A stretch of DNA of 64,000 bases from Marinomonas sp. MED121 (GCF_000153025.1 NZ_CH672429.1:733079-797078), one strand, 5' to 3'; positions 47,150-58,160 are shown, counted from the first letter of the stretch. Numbers and translations are program-made. Notes: generated by a model from the letters alone, not told the origin.

Positions 47150-49207
47150 ATGGCTCAATCACAAAGAAAAATACTTGTTACCAGTGCACTACCCTATGCC
47201 AATGGCTCAATTCATCTAGGCCATATGCTTGAGCACATACAAACAGATGTATGGGTACGTTTTCAAAAACTGCGTGGCCATTTGTGTACTGCAGTGTGTG
47301 CCGATGATGCCCATGGCACAGCGATCATGATCAAAGCGGATAAAAATGGCGAGACACCAGAGCAATTAATTGAAGCTGTTCGCCAAGAACACATGGCAGA
47401 TTTTAATGACTTCATGATTGCTTATGATAATTACCACTCCACTCACTCAGAAGAAAACCGTGAGCTATCGAGTCATATTTATAAAACCTTAAGAGATAAC
47501 GACAAGATTGCTGTTCGCTCTATCGTACAAGCTTATGATCCAGAAAAAGAAATGTTCTTAGCGGATCGTTTTATCAAAGGTACTTGCCCGAAATGTAAAG
47601 CGGAAGATCAATACGGTGACAACTGTGAAGTTTGCTCTGCCACTTATACTGCGATGGAAATGATTAATCCAGTCTCGGTTTATTCAGGTGCAACACCGGT
47701 TGAAAAAGAGTCTGAGCACTACTTCTTCAAACTCCCTGAATTCCAAGCATTTTTAGCCGATTGGACTCGCAGCGGTACACTGCAAGACCAAGTCGCTAAC
47801 AAATTAGCAGAATGGTTAGATTCAGGATTACAAGAGTGGGACATCAGTCGTGATGCACCTTACTTTGGTTTTGAGATTCCAGATGCACCGGGTAAATATT
47901 TCTACGTATGGCTAGATGCACCGATTGGCTACATGGCGAGCTTTAAAAACCTATGTGATCGCACTGACGGTTTAAACTTTGATGATTACTGGGCTAAAGG
48001 TGCAGATACCGAGCTTTACCACTTTATCGGTAAAGATATTATCAACTTCCATGCGCTGTTTTGGCCAGCCATGCTTGAGTGTGCAGGGTATCGTACACCC
48101 ACTGCTGTCAATGCTCACGGCTATGTCACTGTTGATGGTAAGAAGATGTCTAAATCTCGTGGCACCTTTATCAAGGCGCGCACTTACTTGAATCATCTTG
48201 ATCCACAATACTTACGTTACTACTTCACCGCTAAATTAAATGCGACACCTGACGACATCGACTTAAACCTTGAAGATTTCATTCAGCGAGTGAACTCAGA
48301 TGTTGTGGGTAAAGTGGTTAATATTGCCAGTCGTACAGCAAGCTTCATTAATAAGAAGTTTGATAATCAGCTTGCGACAGAGGTGAGTGAAGCAGAAATG
48401 ATTCAATCATTTATTGATGCTGGTGACCTGATTGCAGACTGCTTTGAAAAGCGTGAATACAGCAAAGCGATCAGAGAAGTTATGCGTCTTGCGGATGTCG
48501 CAAACACCTATATTGCTGATCAGGCCCCTTGGGTATTAGCCAAGAATGAAGAGACACTTCCGAAAGTACAAGAAGTCTGTACCGTATCGCTTAACCTCTT
48601 CTCTATTCTAGCCACTTACCTAAAACCGATTTTACCAAACATGGTTGCCGACGCCGAAGCCTTCCTTGGGAAAGAGCTAACTTGGGATAACCGCGAAGCG
48701 CTTCTATTTGGAAAGAGCGTGAATAAATTCAAAGCGCTAATGGCCCGTATTGATCAAAAACAAGTTGATGCCATGATTGAAGAAGGTAAAGCAGAAGCGG
48801 CACTTGAAGCGGCGACAAATGAAAGCCAAGAGACAGCAGAAAAAGAAGAACAGACTGAACTAAGCAAGGATCCAATCGCAGACGAAATTCAGTTTGACGA
48901 TTTTGCTAAAGTTGACCTGCGTATTGCTCTTATTACTAAAGCTGAGCATGTTGAAAAGGCCAACAAGCTATTAAAGCTCACCTTAGACCTTGGTGGTGAA
49001 ACTCGCGTTGTTTTCTCGGGCATTAAATCAGCTTACAAACCTGAAGACTTGGAAGGTAAACATACCGTCATGGTTGCTAACCTTGCGCCACGTAAAATGA
49101 AGTTTGGTTTATCTGAAGGCATGGTATTGGCAGCAGGCCCTGGTGGCGATGAACTTTGGCTATTAGAACCTCATGCGGGAGCAAAACCTGGCATGCGTGT
49201 TATGTAA
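47150..49207 (+). CDS. metG: Methionyl-tRNA synthetase
   Basis: 685 residues, the long dimeric form. Class I signature [14 protein letters not shown] near residue 16, zinc-binding [17 protein letters not shown], and KMSKS in [11 protein letters not shown] near residue 331. The C-terminal tRNA-binding OB fold begins with [14 protein letters not shown]. It charges tRNA-Met and initiator tRNA. The ribosome binding site is weak. Confidence 0.98.
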   Translation: MAQSQRKILVTSALPYANGSIHLGHMLEHIQTDVWVRFQKLRGHLCTAVCADDAHGTAIMIKADKNGETPEQLIEAVRQEHMADFNDFMIAYDNYHSTHSEENRELSSHIYKTLRDNDKIAVRSIVQAYDPEKEMFLADRFIKGTCPKCKAEDQYGDNCEVCSATYTAMEMINPVSVYSGATPVEKESEHYFFKLPEFQAFLADWTRSGTLQDQVANKLAEWLDSGLQEWDISRDAPYFGFEIPDAPGKYFYVWLDAPIGYMASFKNLCDRTDGLNFDDYWAKGADTELYHFIGKDIINFHALFWPAMLECAGYRTPTAVNAHGYVTVDGKKMSKSRGTFIKARTYLNHLDPQYLRYYFTAKLNATPDDIDLNLEDFIQRVNSDVVGKVVNIASRTASFINKKFDNQLATEVSEAEMIQSFIDAGDLIADCFEKREYSKAIREVMRLADVANTYIADQAPWVLAKNEETLPKVQEVCTVSLNLFSILATYLKPILPNMVADAEAFLGKELTWDNREALLFGKSVNKFKALMARIDQKQVDAMIEEGKAEAALEAATNESQETAEKEEQTELSKDPIADEIQFDDFAKVDLRIALITKAEHVEKANKLLKLTLDLGGETRVVFSGIKSAYKPEDLEGKHTVMVANLAPRKMKFGLSEGMVLAAGPGGDELWLLEPHAGAKPGMRVM

Positions 49208-49287
49208 TCTAACTTGAACAAGTGACCTATGCCATACCACCTAAATGGCATAGCCACTAAAATAGTTAAATCTGATTCAGATTAGAC

Positions 49288-49323
49288 ATAAGCCTCAAAC
49301 GCGAAACCGCATTTGAGGCTTAT
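49288..49323 (+). terminator. Terminator hairpin after metG
   Basis: Perfect 12-bp stem ATAAGCCTCAAA (49288-49299) with 49312-49323 around a 12-nt loop, then TTCTATATTT. A smaller stem CTATGCCA/TGGCATAG at 49227-49253 lies closer to the stop codon. Confidence 0.75.
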
Positions 49324-49386
49324 TTCTATATTTATGAATCCAATTATACTTATTCGAAATTAGACTATTAAATCGAATTATTATTG

Positions 49387-49414
49387 TTGTTACTTATATA
49401 GAGCTTGGTATCAT
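49387..49414 (+). promoter_or_regulatory. Candidate promoter of the rnf operon
   Basis: TTGTTA at 49387-49392 and TATCAT at 49409-49414, spacer 16 bp. The start region overlaps a hairpin-forming sequence (AGAGCTTG at 49400-49407 with CAAGCTCT at 49433-49440). Confidence 0.45.
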
Positions 49415-49490
49415 TGCCCCTATAAAATTAGGCAAGCTCTATGAATTGCCACTTTCATTTACATTACTTTAAAGAGCTAACTGAAAAGCC

Positions 49491-50072
49491 ATGACTGAAT
49501 ATCTCTTGATACTTGTTAGTACCATCTTGGTAAATAACTTTGTATTAGTGCAATTTCTCGGACTCTGCCCCTTCATGGGCGTATCGAGCAAACTTGAAAC
49601 TTCTATTGGCATGGCGCTGGCGACTACTTTTGTCTTAACCCTTTCCAGCTTATGTAGCTTTTTAACTTACGAATTTATCCTTGAGCCCTTAGGGCTTGAG
49701 TACCTAAAAACCATTTCCTTTATCTTGGTGATTGCCGTTGTGGTGCAATTTACCGAAATGGTTGTACGTAAAACCAGCCCGCTTTTATATCGAGTACTCG
49801 GTGTTTTCCTTCCTCTAATTACCACCAACTGTGCCGTTTTAGGGGTAGCGTTACAAAACATTAGTAAGCAAAACGGGTTTGTCGAATCCATCCTTTATGG
49901 ATTTGGTGCAGCAGTTGGTTTCTCATTTGTGCTAATTCTCTTTTCTGCCATGCGTGAACGTATCAATTTTGCAGATGTCCCGAGCGTCTTTAAGGGATCA
50001 GCAATCGGCATGATTACCGCAGGCCTGATGGCCCTCGCCTTTATGGGCTTTACTGGCCTAGTACAAATATAG
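49491..50072 (+). CDS. rnfA: Rnf/Rsx electron transport complex subunit A
   Basis: 193 residues, a six-helix membrane protein. Signatures [20 protein letters not shown] near the N-terminus, [14 protein letters not shown], and a [21 protein letters not shown] segment identify RnfA. With RnfE it holds a membrane-embedded iron-sulfur centre in the Na+- or H+-coupled ferredoxin:NAD+ oxidoreductase. First gene of rnfABCDGE-nth; rnfB begins 11 bp later. Confidence 0.97.
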   Translation: MTEYLLILVSTILVNNFVLVQFLGLCPFMGVSSKLETSIGMALATTFVLTLSSLCSFLTYEFILEPLGLEYLKTISFILVIAVVVQFTEMVVRKTSPLLYRVLGVFLPLITTNCAVLGVALQNISKQNGFVESILYGFGAAVGFSFVLILFSAMRERINFADVPSVFKGSAIGMITAGLMALAFMGFTGLVQI

Positions 50073-50083
50073 GAGCCGATTTA

Positions 50084-50680
50084 ATGACTATCATTTTAGC
50101 CGTTGGCATCTTATTGCTACTTTGCCTGATTTTTGGTGCCTTACTAGGTTATGCCAATGTACGTTTTCATGTTGAAGGCGACCCCATTGTCGAACAAATT
50201 GACGCCCTTTTACCACAAACTCAGTGTGGCCAATGTGGTCACCCTGGTTGTCGCCCCTACGCTGAAGCGATTTCCAATGGTGAAGCCATTAACCGCTGCC
50301 CACCTGGCGGTCAAGCAACAGTACAAGCCCTTGCCGATTTATTAGATGTAGAAGCGATTCCACTCGATGGCGATGCCGCTGAAGAGCCCAAAAAACAAGT
50401 GGCCGTTATTAGAGAAGATGAATGTATTGGCTGTACTAAGTGCATTCAAGCTTGCCCAGTAGACGCGATTTTAGGTGCAGCGAAACAAATGCACACAGTG
50501 ATAAGTGATGAATGTACTGGGTGCGACCTTTGTGTTGAACCTTGTCCAGTAGATTGTATTGATATGGTAGAAGTAGCAGTGACCTCACGTAATTGGTCTT
50601 GGCAGCAACCTGCAGGGGTTGCGCTTTCGAGTCAGCAAATTATTGCAACCGATAAAACTCCGCTTACGGAGGTACAATAA
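50084..50680 (+). CDS. rnfB: Rnf complex subunit B, ferredoxin-like
   Basis: 198 residues. An N-terminal membrane helix is followed by the 4-Cys cluster segment [18 protein letters not shown]...NRCPPGG and two ferredoxin-type motifs, [16 protein letters not shown] and [16 protein letters not shown]. It passes electrons between ferredoxin and the membrane subunits. Its stop overlaps the first base of rnfC. Confidence 0.97.
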   Translation: MTIILAVGILLLLCLIFGALLGYANVRFHVEGDPIVEQIDALLPQTQCGQCGHPGCRPYAEAISNGEAINRCPPGGQATVQALADLLDVEAIPLDGDAAEEPKKQVAVIREDECIGCTKCIQACPVDAILGAAKQMHTVISDECTGCDLCVEPCPVDCIDMVEVAVTSRNWSWQQPAGVALSSQQIIATDKTPLTEVQ

Positions 50681-53600
50681 TGAGCTTAAGCCAAGCTGAA
50701 TACCAAATTCATGGCGGTATTCATCCGCCTGAAAACAAAACCCAATCACTGCAACTACCTTTAGGCCGTCCAACCCTTCCTGAACGCCTTATCTTGCCCC
50801 TTGGCCAACATATTGGCCAAGCCTCAAGACCGTTAGTTAAGGTCGGTGATAAGGTGTTAAAAGGTCAAGCGATTGCTATTAACAATGGTTTCTTAAGTAG
50901 CTTTTTACACGCTCCGACATCTGGTGAAATCCTTGCCATTGACCTCCATGGCGTACCACATCCATCAGGTCTTGAAGAAGTATGTATTCAATTACAACCA
51001 GATGGTTTAGACCTTTGGACTGAACTTAATACCTTAGAAAACTGGCTAGAATTGCCGACAGCGGATGTGGTATCACACCTTGCTGAAATGGGCATAGTCG
51101 GTATGGGTGGCGCAGGGTTTCCAACTCAGGTCAAACTAGCAGGTGCGACCAAGCACACCATACATGAACTCATTATCAATGCCGCTGAATGTGAACCTTA
51201 TATCACAGCGGATGACATGCTCATTCGTGAAAAAACAGACGCATTGATCAAGGGCATTCAAGTACTGCAAACCTTGATTGAAGCACAACGCACTATTATC
51301 GGTATTGAAGATAATAAGCAAACAGCTATTAAGCTTTTAACAGATGAAATTGAACGCACAAAAGCCAATATTGATGTGGTTGTTTTACCGACCAAATACC
51401 CTTCAGGGGGTGAAAAACAGCTGATTCAGCTCATCACAGGTAAAGAAGTCCCCAGTGGTCAGCTACCTGCAGATATTGGCGTTATGTGCCAAAACGTGGG
51501 CACCTGTGTCGCTATCTACGATGCAATTTATCAAGGTAAACCCCTTATTTCTCGCATTACCACCTTAACGGGTGATGCAATGGGTCAGGCTCAAAATGTA
51601 GAGGTTCTTCTAGGAACCCCTATTTCGCATTTATTAGAATATGCCGAGTTCAACCCTCAGCATTTAGAACGATTAGTCATGGGCGGGCCTATGATGGGCT
51701 TTACCATTTCTGATAATCAGGTGCCTGTGGTAAAAACCAGCAACTGTATTTTAGCTGCTAGCACCAAAGAGTTACCCACCCCAGCGCCAGAACAAGCTTG
51801 TATTCGCTGTGGCATGTGCGAGCAAGCCTGTCCCGCAAGCTTATTACCTCAGCAACTTTTGTGGTTTAGTAAAAGCCAAGAGCATGAAAAAGCAGAACAT
51901 CACAACCTGTTTGACTGTATTGAATGTGGTGCCTGCTCTTATGTTTGCCCAAGCAGTATTCCGCTGGTGCAATACTATCGTCACACGAAAAGTGCCATTC
52001 GTGAATCTCGCGAAGCTGCAGTCAAATCAGATCATGCCAAAGTTCGTTTTGAAGCAAGGCAAGCTCGTATTGCAGCAGAAGCGGCAGAAAAAGAAGCCAA
52101 ACGAGCGGCTGCAAGAGCTAAAGCCGCAGCCAGTGCTGCCAAAAAAGCGGCAGATTTAAGTGCGACTAATGATGCGAAAACACGCGCACAAATAAAAGAA
52201 GAGCCTAAAACCGAGATAAAAGACGATAATCAAGCGCAAGTGAAAAAGCTTAAGATTGATATAGCGATTGCCAATACTAAGTTGAAGAAAACAACTAAAC
52301 AGCTAACCCTGGCACAAGAAGCGGCTGATCTTGAACAGATTAATACCCTGACTCAAGCACAAAAAGAGCAACAAGCTATTGTCAGTGAATTAGAGCAAGC
52401 GCTAGCAAAATTAGATCAAGCTGCGCCAGCCAAAACAGCAAGCGCCAAACCCGCTGCCAATGATGCCACTAAAAAAGCTAAAGTGGATCTCGCAATTGCC
52501 AGTACCAAGCTGAAAAAGTTACAAAAGCAACTTAGCCTAGATGAAGCTAATACTGAGATTGCTCAGCAAATCAGTGAACAAGAAACTGTGGTAAAAACAG
52601 CGCAGGCGGCATTAGACAAAGCTAATAAGGAAACACCTCAAGCCCCCCCTGCAGCTAATGCAAGCACTGGCATGAGTGCAGACTTGAAAAAAGCGAAAAT
52701 CGACCTTGCCATAGCCAGCACCAAACTTAAAAAGTTAGAAAAGCAATTAGCAGCAGATGAGTCAAATGAAGACCTAAAAGCTCAACTAAAAGAGCAAAAG
52801 ACGCTAGTTGAAAAGGCACAAGCAGCCTTTGACACACTCAATGCAGATACAAAAGATGTCGCCACACCTGCCAGCAAACCTAAGATTCAAGTTAATAGTG
52901 ACGATTTAAAGAAAGCTAAAATTGATCTAGCGATGGCCAGCACTAAGCTTAAAAAATTGCATAAGCAGTTAGCGCAAACACCAGAAAGCGACGACATAAA
53001 AGCGCAAATTACTCAACAAGAAGCCGCTCAAGCTGATGCTCAAGCAAGGTTAGACAAGCTTAATAATGCAAATGATGCGACACCTATTAGCAAAGCAAGA
53101 GTAGCGCCTATCCCTGCATCGGACGAAGTAAAGAAAGCTAAAATTGCCTTTGCAATGGCAAGCACCAAACTTAAGAAAGCGCAGAAAAAATTAGCTGAAG
53201 ATTCAGATAATCAAGCGCTTAAAGATCAGGTGGAAACACTTCAAAAAGAGACAGCAGAGGCGCAATCAGCATTAGATGCCATCACACAGGCACCAACACC
53301 AGAGCTTGCTCCTGAAACGAAGAATGAAGCGGACGTTGACACCCAAGCAAAAGACAATGCGAATCAGGCAGTAGAAGCCTCACCTAATATATCAAAAGAC
53401 GAACTAAAAAAAGCCAAGATAGCGCTTGTGATGGCGAGTACCAAACTTAAAAAAGTACAGAAGAAGCTTGAAGAAGAGCCAGAAAATCAAGACTTGATTG
53501 ATCAAGTGAAGATGCTTGAAGCGCAACATGAAAAGGCGCAAAGTTCATTTGATGCGCTCAATGTATCTAATGCAAAGCCCCAGACGGAGCAAAGCGTTGT

Positions 53601-54435
53601 CACACCGCCAGTCAGTACTGAGACCAAAAGCTCTGATGAGGAACCTAAAACGATTTTGAGCGACGTTGAGATTAAAAAGCTCAAAATTGAAGCCGCTATG
53701 GCAAAAGCCTCTGCGGCCAAAATCGAAAAGGCCGTAAAACGAGCACAAGAACTAGCACTTGATGAGCTAGCGGACTTAACCAACCAGCATCAAGCAAGTC
53801 TTGCCCGTGCAGAGCAGTTAGCAGCAAACTTAAAAGCCGCTATTTCGGGTGAAAAGGTGACCCAAACCATAGAAGAATCCCCGAAGCCGGAACCCAAAGT
53901 TAGCTCAGCATCAGACTCAAATAAATCATTGAAAATTGAGCATGCTATGGCAAAAGCGGCGCTCAACAAGGTACTTTTATCCATACGACGCATGCAAGAT
54001 GATGGCGCCAGTGAAGCAGATATTGCTGCCACTGACTTACCCCAAGAAAAGGCTGAAAAAGAGCGTCAGTTAGCCCAAGTTGAATCTCAAATGGATCAAG
54101 AAGACACGCTAAAAGCAGAGCAAGAGCGCCTCGCTAAACGAGGCCCTCTAACTAAGCCAGTACCAACCGCTAAGCCTAAACCAGATGATCTATTACCAGA
54201 ACTACCAAGCTTTGAGCACTTAGACGAAAGCGGTAGAGCGGCTGAAAGTAAAAAGCAAAAAATTGCGGCCGCTATGGCAAAAGCAAAATTAATGAAGTTA
54301 CAGATACGTTTAGAAAAGGAGCCTGATGAGGCTAAATCGATTCGTATTACCATGGACGAGGTACGTATTGAGCAAAAACAAGCTCAACGTATTTTGGCAA
54401 AACTAAATGACCTATCAGTGCAAGAGAAAGACTAA
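50680..54435 (+). CDS. rnfC: Rnf complex subunit C with greatly extended repeat tail
   Basis: 1251 residues, against about 740 in Escherichia coli RsxC and 450 for the bare core. The core (about 1-460) has MGIVGMGGAGFPTQVKL, the FMN/NADH-binding region, and two 4Fe-4S motifs, CIRCGMCEQACP near 373 and CIECGACSYVCP near 412. From about residue 460 it is Ala/Lys/Glu/Gln-rich coiled coil. Nine repeats, each beginning with a motif like KKAKIDLAIASTKLKKLQKQ, start near nt 52240, 52468, 52681, 52903, 53126, 53400, 53668, 53920 and 54241. The first six are most alike; the last three diverge. The reading frame is intact throughout and ends one base before rnfD. Confidence 0.97.
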   Translation: MSLSQAEYQIHGGIHPPENKTQSLQLPLGRPTLPERLILPLGQHIGQASRPLVKVGDKVLKGQAIAINNGFLSSFLHAPTSGEILAIDLHGVPHPSGLEEVCIQLQPDGLDLWTELNTLENWLELPTADVVSHLAEMGIVGMGGAGFPTQVKLAGATKHTIHELIINAAECEPYITADDMLIREKTDALIKGIQVLQTLIEAQRTIIGIEDNKQTAIKLLTDEIERTKANIDVVVLPTKYPSGGEKQLIQLITGKEVPSGQLPADIGVMCQNVGTCVAIYDAIYQGKPLISRITTLTGDAMGQAQNVEVLLGTPISHLLEYAEFNPQHLERLVMGGPMMGFTISDNQVPVVKTSNCILAASTKELPTPAPEQACIRCGMCEQACPASLLPQQLLWFSKSQEHEKAEHHNLFDCIECGACSYVCPSSIPLVQYYRHTKSAIRESREAAVKSDHAKVRFEARQARIAAEAAEKEAKRAAARAKAAASAAKKAADLSATNDAKTRAQIKEEPKTEIKDDNQAQVKKLKIDIAIANTKLKKTTKQLTLAQEAADLEQINTLTQAQKEQQAIVSELEQALAKLDQAAPAKTASAKPAANDATKKAKVDLAIASTKLKKLQKQLSLDEANTEIAQQISEQETVVKTAQAALDKANKETPQAPPAANASTGMSADLKKAKIDLAIASTKLKKLEKQLAADESNEDLKAQLKEQKTLVEKAQAAFDTLNADTKDVATPASKPKIQVNSDDLKKAKIDLAMASTKLKKLHKQLAQTPESDDIKAQITQQEAAQADAQARLDKLNNANDATPISKARVAPIPASDEVKKAKIAFAMASTKLKKAQKKLAEDSDNQALKDQVETLQKETAEAQSALDAITQAPTPELAPETKNEADVDTQAKDNANQAVEASPNISKDELKKAKIALVMASTKLKKVQKKLEEEPENQDLIDQVKMLEAQHEKAQSSFDALNVSNAKPQTEQSVVTPPVSTETKSSDEEPKTILSDVEIKKLKIEAAMAKASAAKIEKAVKRAQELALDELADLTNQHQASLARAEQLAANLKAAISGEKVTQTIEESPKPEPKVSSASDSNKSLKIEHAMAKAALNKVLLSIRRMQDDGASEADIAATDLPQEKAEKERQLAQVESQMDQEDTLKAEQERLAKRGPLTKPVPTAKPKPDDLLPELPSFEHLDESGRAAESKKQKIAAAMAKAKLMKLQIRLEKEPDEAKSIRITMDEVRIEQKQAQRILAKLNDLSVQEKD
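52240..54330 (+). repeat. Nine in-frame repeats in rnfC
   Basis: Units of roughly 213-228 bp (first four intervals) to 250-320 bp (later ones) each begin with a conserved segment encoding K-K-x-K-I-x-x-A-x-A-x-x-K-L-K-K. Linkers differ in sequence and are rich in Ala, Gln, Pro and Asp. The pattern fits repeated duplication of a helical hairpin module. Confidence 0.88.
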
Positions 54436-55497
54436 ATGGCCCTACTAAGGATTACATCACCCCATACTCAACGTGCTGGACATCGTACTTCGTGGGTTAT
54501 GCAAATGGTGATTCTCGCCACTGTGCCAGGTTTACTCGTGCAAACCTGGCTATTTGGCTATGGCACCTTAATCAATGTCCTGATTGCCTCTATTACGGCA
54601 TTGATCAGTGAAGCATTGATCCTAAAATTAAGAAAACGCAGTTTAAGTTTTTTTCTCAAGGATTATAGCGCCCTACTAACCGGCCTATTATTAGCGCTTG
54701 CCATTCCACCTATTGTGCCCTGGTGGTTAACAGTGACAGGAGTTGCTTTTGCCGTCATTATTGGTAAACAGGTTTATGGTGGATTAGGTAATAATCCTTT
54801 TAACCCTGCCATGGTAGGTTATGCACTCTTGCTGGTGTCCTTCCCCGTTCCCATGACTCAGTGGCTAACAGTTTCTGATCTATCCCTTGCTCAGCAAACA
54901 TTACCATTTATTGATAGCTTAAAAACCATCTTCTCGTCTGGTATTTCAAATATTGATGCTTATACCATGGCAACACCTTTAGATGCCTTTAAACACAAAG
55001 AAGGTCTCATGAGTGAAGAAGCGTTTGCCAGCGTCGCTGCATTGGGGCAAGCTAATTTAGATGCCATGTTATGGGTTAATCTGGCTTACTTACTAGGCGG
55101 TTTATTCCTAATCTATTTACGCATTATTACCTGGCATACCCCAGTGGCTATTTTAGCAGCCTTATTTGTCATTACTGGCTTCTTCTACATTATCGATATC
55201 AGCAATGCCGCTTCACCTTGGTTCCACTTAACCACAGGTGCCACCATGTTTGGTGCCTTTTTAATTGCGACTGATCCAGTTTCGTCTTGTACAAGTAACA
55301 AGGGCAAACTCTACTTTGGTGCAGGTATTGGTTTGCTTATTTATATTATTCGAACTTGGGGTGGCTACCCTGATGGCGTTGCCTTTGCAGTACTTTTGAT
55401 GAACTTTGCAGCACCTTTTATCGACTACTATGCGCAACCTAGAACCTATGGTCACAAAAAAGCGAGAAAAGGCCTAAAAACAGGAGCTAACAAATAA
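54436..55497 (+). CDS. rnfD: Rnf complex subunit D
   Basis: 353 residues, an integral membrane protein of the NqrB/RnfD family. Features include [20 protein letters not shown] at the N-terminus, [19 protein letters not shown], and the C-terminal segment [25 protein letters not shown] binds covalently to a Thr in NqrB/RnfD proteins. The gene abuts rnfC and overlaps rnfG by one base. Confidence 0.96.
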   Translation: MALLRITSPHTQRAGHRTSWVMQMVILATVPGLLVQTWLFGYGTLINVLIASITALISEALILKLRKRSLSFFLKDYSALLTGLLLALAIPPIVPWWLTVTGVAFAVIIGKQVYGGLGNNPFNPAMVGYALLLVSFPVPMTQWLTVSDLSLAQQTLPFIDSLKTIFSSGISNIDAYTMATPLDAFKHKEGLMSEEAFASVAALGQANLDAMLWVNLAYLLGGLFLIYLRIITWHTPVAILAALFVITGFFYIIDISNAASPWFHLTTGATMFGAFLIATDPVSSCTSNKGKLYFGAGIGLLIYIIRTWGGYPDGVAFAVLLMNFAAPFIDYYAQPRTYGHKKARKGLKTGANK

Positions 55498-56114
55498 TGG
55501 AAGTGATTAGTTCTATTCGTAAAAACAGTATTGGACTCGGTATTTTTGCCATAGTGACAGCCGGTTTAATTGCGGTGACTCAGCAGGTCACAAAAGAGCG
55601 CATACAAGATAATGTACTGCACGCGCAACAAGCGGCTTTTAGTGAAATATTACCGGATCAGTATTACGATAATGATCTTTATAAAAGCCAAGTCACGCTA
55701 GAGCCAGACCTGTTACTGGGCACGAAAGAAGCTAGCTTTGCCTATATTGGCCGAATAGAAGGTGAGTTTTCAGGTATCATTTTTGAATCCATTGCACCTG
55801 GTGGTTATAACGGTAGCATGTCTTTACTCGTTGCCATTAATCGTGATGGAGTGGTAACAGGAAGTCGTGTTATTCGTCACCAAGAAACACCAGGGCTGGG
55901 GGACAAAATAGACATGAAAAAATCTGATTGGATGCGATCTTTTGAGAATAAATCGTTCGATAATCTAGAACCTAAACGCTGGAAAGTGAAACGCGATAAT
56001 GGTGATTTTGATCAGTTTACAGGGGCGACTATCACCCCAAGAGCCATAGTCAAAAGCGTTAAAAATACGTTGGAATATTTCCACCAGCACAAAGCCGAAT
56101 TGATAAAGTTATAA
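55497..56114 (+). CDS. rnfG: Rnf complex subunit G
   Basis: 205 residues with one N-terminal membrane helix and a periplasmic FMN-binding domain. The flavinylation motif is FTGATITPRAIV near residue 175, where FMN attaches to Thr through a phosphoester bond. HQETPGLGDKID matches the family. The start overlaps the last base of rnfD. Confidence 0.96.
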   Translation: MEVISSIRKNSIGLGIFAIVTAGLIAVTQQVTKERIQDNVLHAQQAAFSEILPDQYYDNDLYKSQVTLEPDLLLGTKEASFAYIGRIEGEFSGIIFESIAPGGYNGSMSLLVAINRDGVVTGSRVIRHQETPGLGDKIDMKKSDWMRSFENKSFDNLEPKRWKVKRDNGDFDQFTGATITPRAIVKSVKNTLEYFHQHKAELIKL

Positions 56115-56140
56115 CCGATAAGACAAGATAGAATCAGCTT

Positions 56141-56914
56141 ATGAGCACCATAGATACAGAATTAAATACAGACGCAGAGAGCGAGGCTGACTTGGCAGAA
56201 AGCACAAGTGCAACAGCCACGAATTACAGTGAAATTATTTATAACGGCATCTGGAAAAATAACCCAGCCTTGGTTCAGTTGCTTGGTCTTTGCCCTTTAT
56301 TAGCAGTAACCAGCACTGTGGTAAATGCCCTTGGGTTAGGACTTGCGACGCTAGTGGTTTTAATTGGAGCAAATATTGCGGTCTCCTTAATCCGTAATTA
56401 TGTCTCTGATGCGGTTCGCCTACCTGCTTTTGTTATGATCATCGCCTCTTTTGTGACCTCAATTGAGCTGATTATGCAGGCCTACACTTATGAGCTTTAC
56501 CAAATTCTTGGTATTTTTATTCCATTAATTGTCACCAACTGTGCCATTTTGGGACGCGCCGACGCTTTTGCCGCTAGAAATCCAGCCTTACCGTCAGCCC
56601 TAGATGGTTTGATGATGGGACTGGGCTTTATGGCCGTGTTATTAGTTCTAGGTGCAATGCGAGAGTTAATCGGACAAGGAACCCTCTTTTCTGACATGCA
56701 GTTACTATTAGGTGATGTGGCGATTAACTGGAAAATTGAAGTTTTTAAAGACTACCCTGATGTGCTCTTTGCCATTCTCCCCCCTGGCGCCTTCATTGGA
56801 TTAGGTCTACTGATTGCCCTGAAAAATAGTTGGGATGAAAAGGCCAAGGCCATTGCAGAAAAGAACCAAGACAAAAGTGAAAAACAAGATCGCCGTGTTC
56901 GCGTAACCGGCTAA
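56141..56914 (+). CDS. rnfE: Rnf complex subunit E with N-terminal extension
   Basis: 257 residues, six membrane helices homologous to RnfA. The family start ([31 protein letters not shown]) begins near residue 30. The first ~28 residues are an acidic Ser/Thr/Ala-rich extension absent from typical Rnf[21 protein letters not shown] is the conserved second-half motif. The C-terminus is charged ([15 protein letters not shown]). Confidence 0.95.
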   Translation: MSTIDTELNTDAESEADLAESTSATATNYSEIIYNGIWKNNPALVQLLGLCPLLAVTSTVVNALGLGLATLVVLIGANIAVSLIRNYVSDAVRLPAFVMIIASFVTSIELIMQAYTYELYQILGIFIPLIVTNCAILGRADAFAARNPALPSALDGLMMGLGFMAVLLVLGAMRELIGQGTLFSDMQLLLGDVAINWKIEVFKDYPDVLFAILPPGAFIGLGLLIALKNSWDEKAKAIAEKNQDKSEKQDRRVRVTG

Positions 56915-56940
56915 CATGCAAACAAGATTAAGAACAGGTT

Positions 56941-57576
56941 ATGAACAAAGCAAAACGACATGAAATTTTCAGCCGCTTAAGAGCGGAGAATCCAGAGCCA
57001 AAAACTGAGTTAGAATATTCAAGTCCGTTTGAGTTGCTCATTGCTGTTCTTTTATCTGCACAAGCCACAGACGTCAGCGTAAACAAGGCGACACGTAAGC
57101 TTTTCCCTGTCGCAAATACTCCTCAAGCCATTTTAGACCTTGGGGTAGAGGGTCTAAAAGAGTATATCAAGACCATTGGCCTCTTTAACGCTAAGGCAGA
57201 GAACACCATCAAAACCTGCCGTATACTGGTTGAACAACACGATAGTGTAGTACCAGATACACGAGAAGCCCTAGAAGCCTTACCTGGCGTGGGTCGCAAA
57301 ACCGCTAACGTTGTCCTCAACACGGCTTTTCGACAAATTGCTATGGCTGTCGATACGCATATTTTTCGATTTGGCAACCGAACTAAGGTTGCTCCAGGCA
57401 AAGATGTGCTAGAAGTAGAACAAAAGCTGATGAAGTTTGTACCGAAAGAGTTCTTGCTGGACGCACATCATTGGATGATTCTTCATGGTCGCTATATTTG
57501 TGTCGCGAGAAAGCCTAAGTGTGATGCCTGTTTGATTGAAGACCTTTGTGAATTCAAAGAGAAAACCAGCACCTAA
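56941..57576 (+). CDS. nth: Endonuclease III
   Basis: 211 residues. Helix-hairpin-helix LPGVGRKTANVVLNTAF with catalytic Lys near 120, catalytic Asp near 138 in VDTHIFRFGNR and a 4Fe-4S cluster Cys-x6-Cys-x2-Cys-x5-Cys near residues 187-203 all match the Escherichia coli enzyme. It removes oxidised pyrimidines in base-excision repair. Location after rnfE is conserved across gammaproteobacteria. Confidence 0.98.
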   Translation: MNKAKRHEIFSRLRAENPEPKTELEYSSPFELLIAVLLSAQATDVSVNKATRKLFPVANTPQAILDLGVEGLKEYIKTIGLFNAKAENTIKTCRILVEQHDSVVPDTREALEALPGVGRKTANVVLNTAFRQIAMAVDTHIFRFGNRTKVAPGKDVLEVEQKLMKFVPKEFLLDAHHWMILHGRYICVARKPKCDACLIEDLCEFKEKTST

Positions 57577-57601
57577 CACCCTTATTACTCAAGGACTGAG
57601 C

Positions 57602-58156
57602 ATGCCATTTCAACTGACAACACAACACCTGATTTTAAGGGATTTCAACCCCAAAGATCAGGCTGCCTACCAAGCCTTTACCTCAGATAAAAAATATCAG
57701 AAGTTTTACAGTGAAGAAGATTGCCACCCAGATAAGGCCTCGACTTTAGTAAATCAGTTTATAAGTGAGTCCGAACTTGCTGATCGAAAAAACTATAATC
57801 TAGCCATTATTGATAAACACTCAGAGCAGCTAATTGGCGTTTGCGGTATTCGCTTAGAAGCCCAAGGACAAGCAAGTATGGGCTGTGGCTTAAGTCGCCA
57901 ACATCACAGCTCGGGTATGGCAAAAGAAGCCATTTCCTGCCTCATTGAGTTTGCGTTTACACAGTTGGATTGCCACCGAGTTTACGCTGAAACCATTTCT
58001 GAAAATAAAGCTGCCATTCGATTATGCCAAGCCATGGGCATGCGCCATGAAGCGACATTTGTCGAAAATCGCTTTTTCAAACAAAGATGGTGGTCAACCT
58101 CAGTACTTGCAATACTCAAACATGAGTGGCAGACACCCTCTGCCAATCAACCTTAG
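57602..58156 (+). CDS. GNAT acetyltransferase, RimJ/RimL-like
   Basis: 184 residues from ATG 57602, with AAGGA 7 bases upstream; a longer frame into nth lacks a ribosome binding site. It has LTTQHLILRDFNPKDQ at the N-terminus, MGCGLSRQHHSSGMAKEAISCLIEFAF in the acetyl-CoA region and HRVYAETISENKAAIRLCQAMGMRHEA at the end. Such enzymes acetylate protein N-termini or small amines; the substrate is unknown. Confidence 0.88.
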   Translation: MPFQLTTQHLILRDFNPKDQAAYQAFTSDKKYQKFYSEEDCHPDKASTLVNQFISESELADRKNYNLAIIDKHSEQLIGVCGIRLEAQGQASMGCGLSRQHHSSGMAKEAISCLIEFAFTQLDCHRVYAETISENKAAIRLCQAMGMRHEATFVENRFFKQRWWSTSVLAILKHEWQTPSANQP

Positions 58157-58160
58157 CTTC

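Noticed and set aside
53502..54353. Several minus-strand frames opposite rnfC
   Set aside because: They arise from the biased Ala/Lys repeat codons and show no domain or ribosome binding site.
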